From the NCBI GenBank assembly GCA_965153355.1, contig OZ231127.1, forward strand, positions 41,168,001-41,232,000: 64,000 bases of DNA, written 5' to 3'. How positions within the stretch are numbered: the stretch's first letter is position 1; every line of letters starts with the position of its first letter. The position numbers and the translations under genes are program-made. Source of the DNA: Flaccisagitta enflata (taxonomy: Eukaryota; Chaetognatha; Sagittoidea; Aphragmophora). Below, piece by piece: positions 1 to 10,500 of the stretch. A model generated the notes under the pieces. It made no database searches, was not told where the DNA came from, and saw nothing but the letters and a program-made list of their open reading frames with translations.

Positions 1-406
1 TTGTCAGATGGTAAGTAGTTCAGTTTTGCTGCTTAAGATAGCTTGATTCTCCATAGCACTTAACTTTTGAGTCAGTTGTTGTTGTTTTTGTAGGAGGTGC
101 CCCAAGTTTCCCGGGGGCGCTGCAAAAATGCAGTGACAGATATAACCGCGAGGCGGTCAGCCGTTAGAACCCCATAGGGGTCAGATGGAGTGCTGCAAGA
201 AGACTCCAAGGAGTAATACAAGCAGACTCCGGGGAAAAAAGCTTGAATTATACCAAATACATGTTAAGCAATTGTTAAATTCATTTTTTTTCATTTTCAG
301 GTAAAGAACAAAAAGGAGAAAAGGTGTATGGCACAGTTGACCTAACCTAAACCTAACCTGGCCTAACCAAACCCTATCCTAAATAACCAAGGAATTGAGC
401 TAGTAC
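1..406 (-). other. Downstream flank or 3' UTR of the LINE; no gene seen
   Basis: The minus-strand LINE reading frame ends at 407, so this stretch is its 3' untranslated region and/or flank. A GC-rich block at about 95-230 (containing CCCGGGGGCGCTGC and GAACCCCATAGGGG on the plus strand) looks unlike the AT-rich surroundings and could be a structured LINE 3' UTR. No 3' poly(A) or target duplication can be fixed, because the element may run past the window edge. No other coding sequence is evident. Confidence 0.4.
331..372 (-). repeat. Telomere-like TTAGGTT/TTAGG degenerate tract behind the LINE ORF
   Basis: Read on the minus strand, the sequence just downstream of the LINE stop codon holds four spaced GGTTAGG-like motifs (GGTTAGGCC, AGGTTAGG, TTTAGGTTAGG). 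It may be a simple-repeat 3' tail of the LINE or a target in a degenerate telomeric repeat. It differs from the TTAGGG-type arrays at 15.8 and 36.7 kb. Confidence 0.4.
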
Positions 407-3400
407 CTAGTGGTGTTTTTTGTCAGTGCATCGTGGGTTGTTGCAAGTTGTCTTGAGTAAGTATCCTTGCAGTAGTTGTCGTTTAATAGCATTTTTAAAA
501 ATAGATTTTCTAGCTATCTTTTTAGTCTCACTGGGAATCTCATTCCAAAAATTGGGTCCCTTTGAACGGAAACTGTTTTTACCAGCCCTTGTTTTATATA
601 TTGGTATTCTTAGGTTAAGAGGTTCTTGGGTGTGGGCCCTTAAATTGAACCTACTGACTTCCTGATCTTTTTTTACAAACTGTCTGATCTCATTAGGGGC
701 GTTATTGTTTATGCAGTCATGAGTTAGCATCAGACATTGTTGCTTGTAGAGATCTTCAAACTTAAGTAGGCCTGTCTTCTTCATTCTAGGTTCAGTATGG
801 GATGAGTAATAAGACTTTGTTATTGTTCTAATTGCTCTCTTTTGAATTGTAACTATTCTGTTTTTGTTCTGACCGCTGCATCCTCCCCATGCTGGCAAGC
901 CATACTGCAGATGGGGTTGAATGAATGAATTATATAGGAGCTTGAGGGATGATGGAGGAAGTAACTTTTTTACTCTGTTGATAACACTGTTATTACGGGA
1001 TATTGTGTTAGCAACTTTAATACAGTGCTTATCCCAATTAAGTCGGCTATCTATTTGTATTCCAAGAAATGGAGCATCTTCTTCATATTGCAGTTTCACA
1101 CCGTCCATAATAACATTATCAGTTCTATCAGGGTGTGTTTGTGTCTTGCTAAAGTAGACCATCTTAGTTTTGTGTGGATTAAGTTTAAGTTGGTTAGCTT
1201 TGAAGTAATCATTGACGTTTTCCAGTTCATGGTTAAGTTCCCTGATAACAATTTCTAATGTCTTGCCTCTGACAAGTAGATTGGTATCATCAGCATACAT
1301 TACAGATTTCAGTTTTGTGGAAGAGGGCAAGTCATTGATGTAAATGAGAAAGAGGAGAGGTCCAAGAATACTGCCTTGTGGTACGCCTGTTTCTAGAGCT
1401 AGTAGAGAGCTTTTGCAATTGCCCCATTCTGTATATTGTCGTCTGTTCTTTAAGTAAGATTCAAACCAATTGAGGGCTTTTCCTTTTATTCCATAATGCT
1501 CTAATTTTAAGAGTAGAATATCATGATTTAAAGTATCAAAAGCCTTACTCAAGTCACAAAATATTCCTATAGCTCGTTCATTCTTTTCCATTGCATCCTC
1601 AATTGACCCAAGAAAGTCAAGAGTGGCGTGTGTAGTGTTGTGTCTTCCCCTAAACCCATATTGTGAGTCAAAAATGATTTCATAGCGGACCAGGAACTCA
1701 AAGACTTTGTTATAAATAAGTCGCTCAATGATCTTGGAAAATATAGGAAGCAATGAAATTGGTCTATAGTTTTCATATAGTTGTTTACTTCCCTTATTCT
1801 TGTAGATGGGTATCACTCTTGCAATTTTTGCATTTTCTGGAAAAATACCTTCCCTTTGTGAGCAGTTGATAAGATGTGCCACAACTGGAGCAAGTATGTC
1901 CATGTCATTCAGAACTATGTTTTGTTGAAATCCCATTGGGTCTTTACTAGTCTTGAGCTTAAACTTTTTACAAGCATCTGTGACATCATCTGCAGCGATA
2001 TCATTAAGAAGTATTGAGTTCTGATTGACTTTTACATGTTTATTAAGGTAATGTTCTGCATTGTTTGTGGATTGCCCCACACTCTGATTAGTCTCTTTGC
2101 CAATTTTAGCATAAAAATCATTAAAGTTATTGGCATTTTCTTGGTTATCCTCAACCCATTTGCCTGAGTGGTAGAATCCAGTCGTGACTTCGTCCTTGTT
2201 GTTTGTTTTATTGGTAACTTGTTTTATAACAGCCCAATGTCTCTTTATGTCTCCCATGCTATCTTTAATCTGTTTTTCAATATATTGTTTTCGTGCCTTC
2301 CTAGTCTTTGCAACAATTTCATTCCTCAGCTTTTGGTACTCTGGTCTCCTATCTTTTATTTTGACCAATCTGTCTCTTTTCCTCATGTCAGTCAAAATTT
2401 CGTTGGTCATCCAAGGTTCACGTTTGTACCTGCTTGATCCCTTTTTACATGTTTTTACGGTCTTGGTTTCGTTGTAGTGTTTTGGGTATTTTGAAATGAT
2501 TAAATCATAAGCCAGATTTGGATTGTTTTGTTCGTACACCTCATTCCAATTCTCCTGTCTTAGCCCTTCCCTTCTTTGAAGATGGCCTTCCTTCGTGAAA
2601 AAAGTTTTTTCAAAGGTCTCCTTTTTTACATTTTTTGTAATACCTATATCTAATATGACAAATGTTGGAAAATGGTCCGTGTAGCCGCTGCTACCAGCAA
2701 TTTCTGTGTCAATTATGCCACTAATGATATTTTCTCTGTTGTCACGGGTAAAGATATGATCAATAAGGGTTGCACTTTGTTTTTTTATTCTAGTTGGCCT
2801 TACAATCCGTGGTAGCAGTCCATGTGTCGTAATCTGATCAAGGTAGTCAGCCGTTGGTTGATGATGATCGTATTTCAGGAGGTCAAGATTTAAATCTCCT
2901 GCAATGACAAGTTCATTTTTGCCCTTGTCTACAGTAGCCAGGAGTTTACCAAGCTCTGTTTTAAACTTTTCAAGTTCGTTGTTGTTTGGTTGTCTGTAAA
3001 TAGCAGAGATTATCAGGTCTTTTTTTGAGCTGCCATTTTTGGTTGGTATAAGTCCAGGTATTCTTACTGTGATATTTTCAAATATTTCCTCCAAGAAATT
3101 GACTTTTGAGGAAACCTCAGTGCATATTTCCGCTTCGCCTTTCAAGTCTTTTCTCGTAAAAATTCCCACACCACCACCTTTTTTAGAAGTCCTTCCTTTG
3201 TGGAAAAAATTGTATCCTGGTAGTATGTTTTTAAGTTCATAAGGTGTAAAACCAGCATTAACATTGCTAGAAATGTGAGTCTCTACAATGACTATAATAT
3301 CTGGTTTATTATTTTTCGTGCTCACATTGTTGAGAAATAATTTGAATGAACTAAGTTTTGAAAAGAGATTAGCAATATTAAGAGAAAGGATGGTGAGGTT

Positions 3401-3577
3401 TTTGGAGTTATTGATATCTTTTGAGTTTACATTGTCAACAAATTCAGTCTCAGTGTAGTACAGACTGTCCAGTAAGGGGATGATATGTTCATCATCCTCG
3501 CTATTTTCATAGATGTTACAAAAATTTCTGGTTTCGTCTGCCAAGACGTCCGAGGTAGTTAAATCATTGTTTATCAT
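407..3577 (-). CDS. LINE ORF2-type protein: APE endonuclease plus reverse transcriptase
   Basis: Open frame of 1056 residues from the first ATG at 3577 (the frame itself extends to 3652 but only with a TTG). Domains in order: an APE-type endonuclease at about residues 62-310, with an NIANLFSKL start, GDLNLDLL, a TLIDHIF block and a GYTDHFP catalytic end; a linker rich in K/R; and a reverse transcriptase at about 590-850 with NYRPISLLP, the D of FCDLSKAFDTLNH, GVPQGSILGPLLF and the catalytic YADD near 762. A CR1-like C-terminal tail has a GPNFWNEIP motif and a CNNPRC...HH end. It would nick target DNA and prime reverse transcription on it. No stop or frameshift is seen, so the copy may be young. 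No separate ORF1 was found upstream, so the copy may lack it or be slightly 5' truncated. Placement in the CR1/L2/Rex1 cluster is by eye. Confidence 0.9.
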   Translation of the reverse strand: MINNDLTTSDVLADETRNFCNIYENSEDDEHIIPLLDSLYYTETEFVDNVNSKDINNSKNLTILSLNIANLFSKLSSFKLFLNNVSTKNNKPDIIVIVETHISSNVNAGFTPYELKNILPGYNFFHKGRTSKKGGGVGIFTRKDLKGEAEICTEVSSKVNFLEEIFENITVRIPGLIPTKNGSSKKDLIISAIYRQPNNNELEKFKTELGKLLATVDKGKNELVIAGDLNLDLLKYDHHQPTADYLDQITTHGLLPRIVRPTRIKKQSATLIDHIFTRDNRENIISGIIDTEIAGSSGYTDHFPTFVILDIGITKNVKKETFEKTFFTKEGHLQRREGLRQENWNEVYEQNNPNLAYDLIISKYPKHYNETKTVKTCKKGSSRYKREPWMTNEILTDMRKRDRLVKIKDRRPEYQKLRNEIVAKTRKARKQYIEKQIKDSMGDIKRHWAVIKQVTNKTNNKDEVTTGFYHSGKWVEDNQENANNFNDFYAKIGKETNQSVGQSTNNAEHYLNKHVKVNQNSILLNDIAADDVTDACKKFKLKTSKDPMGFQQNIVLNDMDILAPVVAHLINCSQREGIFPENAKIARVIPIYKNKGSKQLYENYRPISLLPIFSKIIERLIYNKVFEFLVRYEIIFDSQYGFRGRHNTTHATLDFLGSIEDAMEKNERAIGIFCDLSKAFDTLNHDILLLKLEHYGIKGKALNWFESYLKNRRQYTEWGNCKSSLLALETGVPQGSILGPLLFLIYINDLPSSTKLKSVMYADDTNLLVRGKTLEIVIRELNHELENVNDYFKANQLKLNPHKTKMVYFSKTQTHPDRTDNVIMDGVKLQYEEDAPFLGIQIDSRLNWDKHCIKVANTISRNNSVINRVKKLLPPSSLKLLYNSFIQPHLQYGLPAWGGCSGQNKNRIVTIQKRAIRTITKSYYSSHTEPRMKKTGLLKFEDLYKQQCLMLTHDCINNNAPNEIRQFVKKDQEVSRFNLRAHTQEPLNLRIPIYKTRAGKNSFRSKGPNFWNEIPSETKKIARKSIFKNAIKRQLLQGYLLKTTCNNPRCTDKKHH

Positions 3578-3764
3578 GAAGTAAGTGATTGGGGGAGTAA
3601 ATGAGAAAAAAACAAGGAGAAAGCGAGATATAGGCAGGGAAACTAAAATCAAATGTTTATCCGTCTTACAGAATAAATTTTAACCCAGGTACCAAGAACT
3701 AACGCAATAAAATGTGAGTATGCCCCGGGATCCTTTAAGATCATAGAGTTGTCTTTATGTTTTT

Positions 3765-3996
3765 AGTCGCGTGCTACGCGACTCTACATCCCGCTTTGTC
3801 GGTCCGTCGGTCGGTCCGTCGATCGGTCCGTCCGTCGGTCCGTCCGTCGGTCCGTCCGTCGGTCCGTCACACTTTACTTTTTGGCGTTAATGGGGGTTTT
3901 GGCCTTATTGCTCCTGCCCAAATGTTCCACTGACCTCAATTATGGCCCCTGCCCACCCGCACGCGACTGGGGTAGCCGTGTATCCGGCCTTGTTTT
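3765..3996 (+). mobile_element. Palindrome element (AGTCGCG subfamily), complete
   Basis: Starts TTTTTAGTCGCGTGCTACGCGACT (palindrome at 3765-3783), then an ACTCTACA spacer, a (GTCC/GTCG)n tract at about 3797-3870, a spacer with CCTGCCCA motifs, the distal repeat GCACGCGACT, the hairpin GCCGTGTATCCGGC and CTTGTTTT. It is the reference copy for this family. No ORF. Confidence 0.85.
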
Positions 3997-4079
3997 AACA
4001 TGGTGAAGGCACAACGTGGCCGAACGTGCCAGTGAGCTGATGAGCGGTGAAAAAAAAAACACTTAGAAATGTGGTATCA

Positions 4080-4511
4080 GTGAATAAAACTGCCTTTAGT
4101 CGACGCTGTCTTATCTCCACTCCCATTTATGGAAATCCGCTTTTTTAGCAATCGGATCCCTTATCATTATCAATATTACAATAGTTTTTCTTGTTTCTCC
4201 AAGAGAGATGTGTTTATACCGCAATCATATTGAGAATGGATTTATAGTTGTTCAATGCCGGAAGTGAAACGTTTTTGAAAGTGGAATTAGTGTACGACGC
4301 ATCAAGTAAACATTTGTCAGTGGGTCAGAACCAATGGGTGTATGATTTTGTTACTTGTTACAGCGTATTTTCAGGAGATGTACGCTGCAGATATCTGCAG
4401 ATCACAATTTTAGTGGGTATCTTAAGCAAAATTCAAATCCATACAGATCTTCACTCCCGGTGGCAATCAGTGGAATGGCTTATAGGCGAAGGACATTTTG
4501 ATTTTATCTGA
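4080..4511 (+). pseudogene. Decayed copy A of a membrane-protein-like ORF
   Basis: Homologous to the open frame at 37886-38200 in copy B. Copy A lacks 13 bp that include the ATG, lacks 8 more bp inside the membrane segment, and has TAG where copy B has TAC. Both deletions shift the frame. Its distal part (4248-4511) remains open and extends beyond the point where a MITE cuts copy B, reading ...LSVGQNQWVYDFV then a Trp/Ile-rich tail. Whether the ancestor was a real gene is unproven. Confidence 0.4.
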
Positions 4512-4889
4512 AATGAGGTGTAGTACATATTTTGTAAAGATTCTAAGCAAAGAAAATTTTTGACGATATCGATTATATCGATTATATCGACATTATCGAT
4601 TATAATATAATTCATCATCTATATCGTCCTATAAAATAAAGGAGATAATGTGTCATTTGGGTGCTTGGTTACACCTTCCTTACAATTTTATTTTATCTAT
4701 CTATTAGCGAGATGGATCGTAATATTGGGAATCATATCCGATGCCCGATGAAGCTAACCATGATGTACCCATGCCATTGGGGTACTTGTTTGTCGACTCT
4801 ATAAGAGGCTGTGTAGGAAGGAAGGAAGGTCTGATGAAAGGAAGATCTGAATCGTTTTTGATGATGCGAAATCGGCTGAAACACTGATT

Positions 4890-5020
4890 TCTGAGCATTA
4901 CGGCTCCTGCCCGGTAATCTTATAGCCCCCACCTAGCCACATACTGCCCCTGCCAACTCGTAATACTGCCCCCGCCCATCCGCCAGCGACTACTAATTGG
5001 CCGTGTATCCGGCCTTGTTT
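4890..5020 (+). mobile_element. Palindrome element, 3' fragment (copy A)
   Basis: Only the CCTGCCC-rich spacer, a distal repeat CCAGCGACT, GGCCGTGTATCCGGCC and CTTGTTT remain. The same fragment sits at 39328-39458 in copy B, so it predates the duplication. Confidence 0.7.
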
Positions 5021-5337
5021 CCCCTCAAAATAGTTTTACTTCATCCGTCCATTAGCGAGATAAGATGGATCATGAGATTGGAAACCATTTTTTCTCTCTT
5101 GCTCGTCTCATTTTACCAGCAAATGAAGCCGGCGGTGAAAAACGGTGGTGGAAAGGAACTGAATGGGTGAAAGGTAAATTTCATCAAGGACACGAATGAT
5201 CGAACAAATGACGGGTAAACTTACTTATTGGTGGTAAGGGAAATGGAAGCGGCTGAAAGAAATTGATCATTGTATCATAGTATCATTGCCTCTTGTTACA
5301 GTTTTTTTTATCATTGCATCATTACCTCTTGTTTCTA

Positions 5338-5500
5338 CCAATGAAGGCGGCTAATCGCCGACCGGAAAAAAAGTCGTAAATGTGAGTCTCTTTTTTTCAG
5401 TGCATTTTCTTCTGTGTGTGCATCTCATGAGGTCTGGTTGATTGCTTTTCTGTTTTTGTTATTTAATCTGTCTCTTTTTGTCTCTATGCCTCTCAGTCTT

Positions 5501-5546
<46 letters not shown>

Positions 5547-5548
5547 TG

Positions 5549-5594
<46 letters not shown>

Positions 5595-5959
5595 AGAGAA
5601 ATGCCAAAGCTAGTGTCATAGTGTTGGAGTAAATTTGCGTAACATCTTGACTATTCTCTCTTGTTACATTGGTCCGGAAATTGGGATCAATGAAAAATAC
5701 CAATCTTTGCGAAAATGCGAAAAAATAAAAAAAAAGATTCAAAAATTCATAACACCAAAACTAATGATCGTAGAGACTTCTGGTTGGCGTCATTTGAAAG
5801 AGAAAAATTAGCTTTTTCTTAGCTATGAATATCAAGAAATGTATCATCCTACCCCCAAAACTGCCCAACTTTCAAAAATTGCCTCAAACAAAAAATGGAA
5901 AACTTTATTTCTCCCCTACGCTTCAAAAAGTCGAATTACGTTATTCGACTTTTTTCCAA
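5338..5959 (-). mobile_element. Helentron/HINE-like insertion private to copy A, with empty site in copy B
   Basis: Copy B is uninterrupted at 39781/39782 (CTA|TTATCG); copy A has 622 bp inserted exactly there with no target duplication. In minus orientation it opens TTGGAAAAAAGTCGAAT, which folds with ATTCGACTTTTT. It ends with a distal match CGACTTTTTTTCC, a GGCG ATTAGC CGCC hairpin and TTCATTGG. The interior holds a (GT)n tract (5506-5545) and a (GTCT)n tract (5546-5593). The layout (hairpin, distal repeat, terminal hairpin, GTCY microsatellite, no target duplication) fits Helitron/Helentron derivatives. A relative of its 5' part lies at 55745-55915. Confidence 0.6.
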
Positions 5960-6452
5960 TTATCGTATCATTGTATCTTTGTATCATTGAATCATTGTTT
6001 TATTGTATCATTGTGGCTTTGGGTGATTGGGCCATGCTTGTTGCATGGCTTGTACGTTATCTTTGATAGAAGAATATAGTAGAACAGAGGTTCCCGGCTA
6101 TGACGCACAAACGCACATGGCCTGATTCCTTTTCAATGGATTTATCTAGATTCATTTTGTTTTCTAGGACGAAAGCCATGTAAGTTTCGTCATCCCGATC
6201 ATCCATGTCATGGCAGCGGTGGAGCGGCTTCCAATTCCGGAGCTTACAACGAAAATAACATCAAAGTCACCTAAGTCCTGATTTCCAACCACTAATAAAC
6301 GAAGTCACGTTTCCCTCTTTACATTAAATGTATCAATTAAAGATATATCTGAACACGCAGTAATGAATTCCTGTTATTGCTCTTGGGTACGCTAAAGCAA
6401 AGTGTAACTGTATCATGAAAAGCTGGATATGTTAAAAATTAAAAACCAACTT
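5960..6452. other. Unique-looking intergenic part of copy A; no gene supported
   Basis: Shared with copy B (about 39782-40260). It contains a run of ATTGTATC-like words at 5960-6020 and a short ATG frame at about 6212 (MAAVERLPIPEL...) conserved in both copies. Nothing recognised. Confidence 0.4.
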
Positions 6453-6454
6453 TA

Positions 6455-6852
6455 CTACTCGACTAAAAAAAAAGCCTCACCCTATTTTGAGTTGATGAAT
6501 ACAAAAATGAAATCATTTCAACATTTTTCTGTTGAAATGGTTTGAAAGATTTTCAAATTTTCTTTCATTCTAGACCAATCCCAGATCTGTATCTCAAACG
6601 GTTTAGAAGCTAGAGCTTGTCAAAGTCATCTTCTAATTTATAAAAATGCTCATTTTTCAATGGGATTGCAAACTGATTATGGCAATGTTTTTACTCATTC
6701 TTATGCCATTTCTTAATGAATTGCCAGATTGGAGCCAAATGAAAGATCTTTTCAAGAGCTTTTTAACGGTCTAAGATTTTGATAAGTTTTTTTTTAAATT
6801 TAGTATGTCAATTTGCCATTTAAAAGTGCGGCTTTTTTATTGAGTCGAGTAG
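6455..6852. mobile_element. TA-flanked MITE (Tc1/mariner-like), copy A only
   Basis: Terminal inverted repeats CTACTCGACTAAAAAAAAAG and its complement ending AGTCGAGTAG. TA dinucleotides sit at 6453-6454 and 6853-6854. The interior is AT-rich and non-coding. It is absent from the matching place in copy B (about 40265). Confidence 0.75.
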
Positions 6853-6922
6853 TAGAAAAAAAACCATGAGTCCATGACGTTACACCTTAAACACTAAACA
6901 AGAAGGCACACCTTGGTATCTG

Positions 6923-6924
<2 letters not shown>

Positions 6925-6974
<50 letters not shown>
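6925..6974. repeat. (CT)n microsatellite
   Basis: About 25 units. The copy B equivalent at 40385-40490 is roughly twice as long. Confidence 0.95.
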
Positions 6975-6978
<4 letters not shown>

Positions 6979-7033
6979 CCCCCTCTTTTCCTCGTCAGTT
7001 GAATTTCCGGTGAAATCAAATGCGTACTGAAAG

Positions 7034-7319
7034 TTGGAAAGAACTAAAAGAGTCAGCAATATCAAGATCATGAGACTTAATGGGCTGACTGAAGAGTCGA
7101 GCCGTGGATGGGGAAAGGGCGAAGAGTTTTTGATGAGAGTATGGAGACTGAAGATTGATAGGATGGGAAAGGATAGAAATGGTTCATGGGAATGGCAAGA
7201 AATACTTCATGGGAAAGCGAAAAAAAGAGTGCTGATTTAGGACGTGAGATGTTCTTTTAGCCTTATCTCAATTTTTGGGACCCGCCAACATGCCTCTCCG
7301 GATATCAGGCCTGTAAATA
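7034..7319 (+). other. Short open frame of unknown status
   Basis: A 68-codon frame (7034-7240), rich in charged residues and Trp, is open in copy A. In copy B it is split by the 466-bp element at 40595-41060. No recognised domain; probably not a gene. Confidence 0.2.
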
Positions 7320-7480
7320 ATTGAGTTCCCCCCCCCCCTGTACAGTGTACACTGTTATATTGATTTCCGGGGGAGAAAATCATAATTTTAAAACGTGATG
7401 CGTCGCCTCGCGGGGAAGAAAATCAAAGGCAGGGGGGGGGGGAATCAAAAGCGATTCAATTATATATACCCATGCTGGAT
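7320..7480. repeat. Dispersed GC/poly-G repeat, copy 1 of 3
   Basis: A block with AGAAAATCATA, a CTCGCGGGGAAGAAAATCAA core, a G-run and ATTATATATACCC recurs at 13740-13850 and 41310-41465. The first and third are the duplication pair; the 13.7-kb one is an independent copy. Confidence 0.7.
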
Positions 7481-7850
7481 ATAAAAATGTGAGCTGAGTG
7501 AATGGGGAACCGAACAGAGAAAGTGAACAGTAAGGAATGGTGAAAAGTGGTTAATAGAAATGGGGTAAGAAATCAATTCGATGGAATGTCTGTGAGAAGG
7601 TATTGTCAAATGAGAAAGAAATGAAATAGTATGTGGGGTTTGGGAAAGAATGTTTGAAAGTAAAAAGCGAGCATTAGAGCAACTATGGATTTTTAAGCCA
7701 CTACCTTCCTCCCTTTTTTACCCCCCCCCCCCAAAAAAAAAGAGAGGAATCTGCGAAATTGTAAAAAGAGAAAAAAACCATTAAAATGAATCTGCGCCGT
7801 CGCAGAAAGAAAATATTAACGGCGCTTTTCATGAGGAAACGACACGCGCT
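7481..7850. other. No gene seen
   Basis: Purine-rich plus strand with homopolymer runs (C10 and A9 near 7724-7742). Identical in organisation to 41466-41825. Confidence 0.5.
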
Positions 7851-8430
7851 TATTTTTCCCACAAATGCGTGCGCATGAGTGCACCTGATTACGTGCTTTT
7901 TCCCCCCATTTGCGTGCGCATGTGTGCATTAGATTACGCGCTTATTTTCCCCACAAATGCGTGTGCATGTGTGCATCTGATTACGCACTTATTTTCCGCG
8001 CTTATTTTCCCCACAAATGCGTGCGCATTTGTGCGCCTGATTACGCACTTATTTTCCCCACAAATGTGTGAGCATGTGTGCACCTGATTACGCACTTATT
8101 TTCCCCACAAATGTGTTAGCATATGTGGAGTCCACATTGTGGACCTCATTACGCACTTAGTTTCCCCACAAATGCGTGCGCATGTGTGCACCTGATTGCG
8201 CGCTAATTTTCCACACAAATGCGTGCGCTTGCGTGCACCTGATTACGCGCTTATTTTCCCCACAAATGTGTGCGCATGTGTGCACCTGATTACGCGCTAA
8301 TTTTCCACACCAATTCGTGCGCTGGTGTGCACCTGATTACACACTGATTTTCCCCGCAAATGTGTGCGCTTGCGTGCACCTGATTACACACTTATTTTCC
8401 CCACAAATGCGTGCGCATGTGTGCACTTGA
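7850..8430. repeat. 47-bp minisatellite, about 12 units (copy A)
   Basis: Unit begins CCTGATTACGCGCTTATTTT and continues CCCCACAAATGCGTGCGCATGTGTGCA-like. Units are imperfect and contiguous, with internal alternating GTGCGCA/TGTGTGCA stretches. The copy B array is at 41830-42460 with different unit order, so units were gained or lost since the duplication. Confidence 0.9.
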
Positions 8431-8985
8431 TAACTCGATCATAACGATTGACTCGCGGGCGAATCCCTGAGCTCGATCGCTCGGGCTTCAGTGAGTGGCA
8501 GTTCATTCTTGCGAGTTAATTTAGTATACTATATCATGATACATACACATTATACACTGATATACATAACTTACATATATACAGCCATCAAAATGCACTA
8601 ATGATTTAGCAGGATATAAAAACTGTCAAAAAAGACCATATGAAAAATTTTCAAAATAGACTGACCAACTAAATCGGTGTCCTTCGACCAATAAGCCGAC
8701 CAACGCACGGACCGCGCCGTATAACTAACGGATGGACCGCTTCCAAACAAATCAAATAAGAAAATAGAATCAAAGTCGATTGAACTTACGTCAAGAAAAA
8801 CGACACAACCATACGAAGAATCACGTTTGGGCCGTCACATTTGTCTTGAGCAAATAAATCGTGTCTCTCACATTTCTCCAGTTACAAATCCTCTTCATTC
8901 AACAATACTTGCTCAGTCATGACTCACGAGTTTCTTTCAATGGATTACGGTCACAACTTTTTTCGGTCCGTCCATCGGATTTTTT
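8431..8985. other. Shared duplication sequence, no gene seen
   Basis: Matches 42461-43005. AT-rich with ATACATA words and a CCGACCAA-type motif. No coding potential recognised on either strand. Confidence 0.5.
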
Positions 8986-8987
8986 TC

Positions 8988-9096
<109 letters not shown>

Positions 9097-9496
9097 TTTT
9101 ATTCAAACTGTCTTTTACTCAATGAACACAGAAGTAGAACAACCAAATGAGAAGTTCAAGTGAACTCCAAATGAAAGTACGAATCATGAGTCTGGCAGTC
9201 TGCATCCGTTGTAGGTATTGGCCTACTCTACTTTACTCATTTCCGTGCTGAAAAGAGAATGAATAAGGTAGACAGAAAGATAGAAAGAAAGAGAAAGAAA
9301 ATATAGAGACCAGGCGGATGTTTTTCGCCTTTCAACCTCGGAGGGCTCTTGAGGGCAGAAGCCTTTGGGGTTCGCGTCTAAAAATAAAAGACTAATGCTT
9401 ACAGCGGCGGCGTAGGCTGCAGAAAAAAAACTGGCGGCAGTGGCAGTGGCAGTGGCAGTGGCGTGGATGGCGGTGGCACAGGCGGAAGTCGATGAG

Positions 9497-9497
<1 letters not shown>

Positions 9498-9588
<91 letters not shown>

Positions 9589-9635
9589 CAGACAGAGACA
9601 GAGACAGAGACAGAGACAGAGACAGAGACAGAGAA
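9498..9635. repeat. (GA)n followed by (GACAGA)n
   Basis: GA dinucleotides to about 9582, then GACAGA hexamers. They are flanked by a GGCAGT(GGCAGT)n tract at 9433-9465. Long RE/RQ frames across this are artefacts of the repeat. Confidence 0.95.
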
Positions 9636-9639
9636 AGAG

Positions 9640-10320
9640 TGAGAGATACAGAAAGGCAAATGTGAAGGAAAAGAATATATTGACAATGATGAATAAGGCG
9701 AGTAGCTGAAGTAAGACTAAGAGAGTGGTATTATTCAACCCTGAACTGGAAAACCATTGGTTGAAGTCTGAGAAAATCAACATGAGGGAACATTCATTAG
9801 GGCATGGATGAATAGGAAAATTGGAGATTCCACGAGAAAAAAAATTAAGTTGTAGAATTGGGTAGAAAGAGGGCGACAGTCAAAGAGAGAGAAAGAATGG
9901 AAAACGGAACCAAGATAAGAGTGAGGTGGTCCATGGCATGGAATGGTGAAATGGAAGTACACGGAGAAATGAGGGTTGAGGATGGAGTAATGAAGATCGG
10001 AGTTATAGGAAGATAAAGTAAGAAGAGACTTAGAGAGGGCCGAAATTGGTAAATTCGTATATTCACAGCGTTGAGTCGAAAAAAAAAAGAAGTTTGGCCA
10101 GTAAGAGGGTTGGAGGACAAAATGCAAAAGTAAAACGAGGGATAGAGGTGGAATGAGGAGTGCAAGCTAGTTGGGGGAGGATGAAGTAAATTAAAATGGA
10201 GAATGAAATGAAGCGTGAGGAAATGAGGGAAATGACGAGGAAGAAAATATAGGAGGGAGGAAGATTAACCAGATGATAATAAAGAAAAAAAAGAAGCGTC
10301 TGAATTGGAGATATAATGGG
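9640..10320. other. Purine-rich spacer, no gene seen
   Basis: Matches 44160-44830. The plus strand is strongly purine-biased. Open frames on the minus strand are low-complexity F/S/L/P. Confidence 0.5.
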
Positions 10321-10326
10321 AGCATG

Positions 10327-10427
<101 letters not shown>

Positions 10428-10500
10428 TAGACACTTTAAAAAGCCAGCACCGACAGCTTGGAGTTAGTAAAACACTGATACAAACAAACAAACACACATA

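Larger units (their letters stand above)
300..3645 (-). mobile_element. CR1/jockey-type non-LTR retrotransposon (LINE), near full length
   Basis: The unit spans one long ORF plus short flanks. Its 5' end can be placed near 3643-3650. From there on the plus strand matches the second copy of the segmental duplication (about 37258 onward), whereas the LINE itself is absent from that copy. So the LINE either inserted at this point or marks the duplication breakpoint. The 3' end lies at or below 330 and is not resolved. Retention of the endonuclease domain argues against severe 5' truncation. Confidence 0.85.

Noticed and set aside
7850-8430. CRISPR-like array
   Set aside because: Units are contiguous 47-bp repeats without spacers, in an animal genome.
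9223-9783. 186-codon frame and similar S/L, R/E, V/C, T/H frames over microsatellites
   Set aside because: Composition follows the dinucleotide or tetranucleotide repeat in every frame. The flanks lack splice or start signals.
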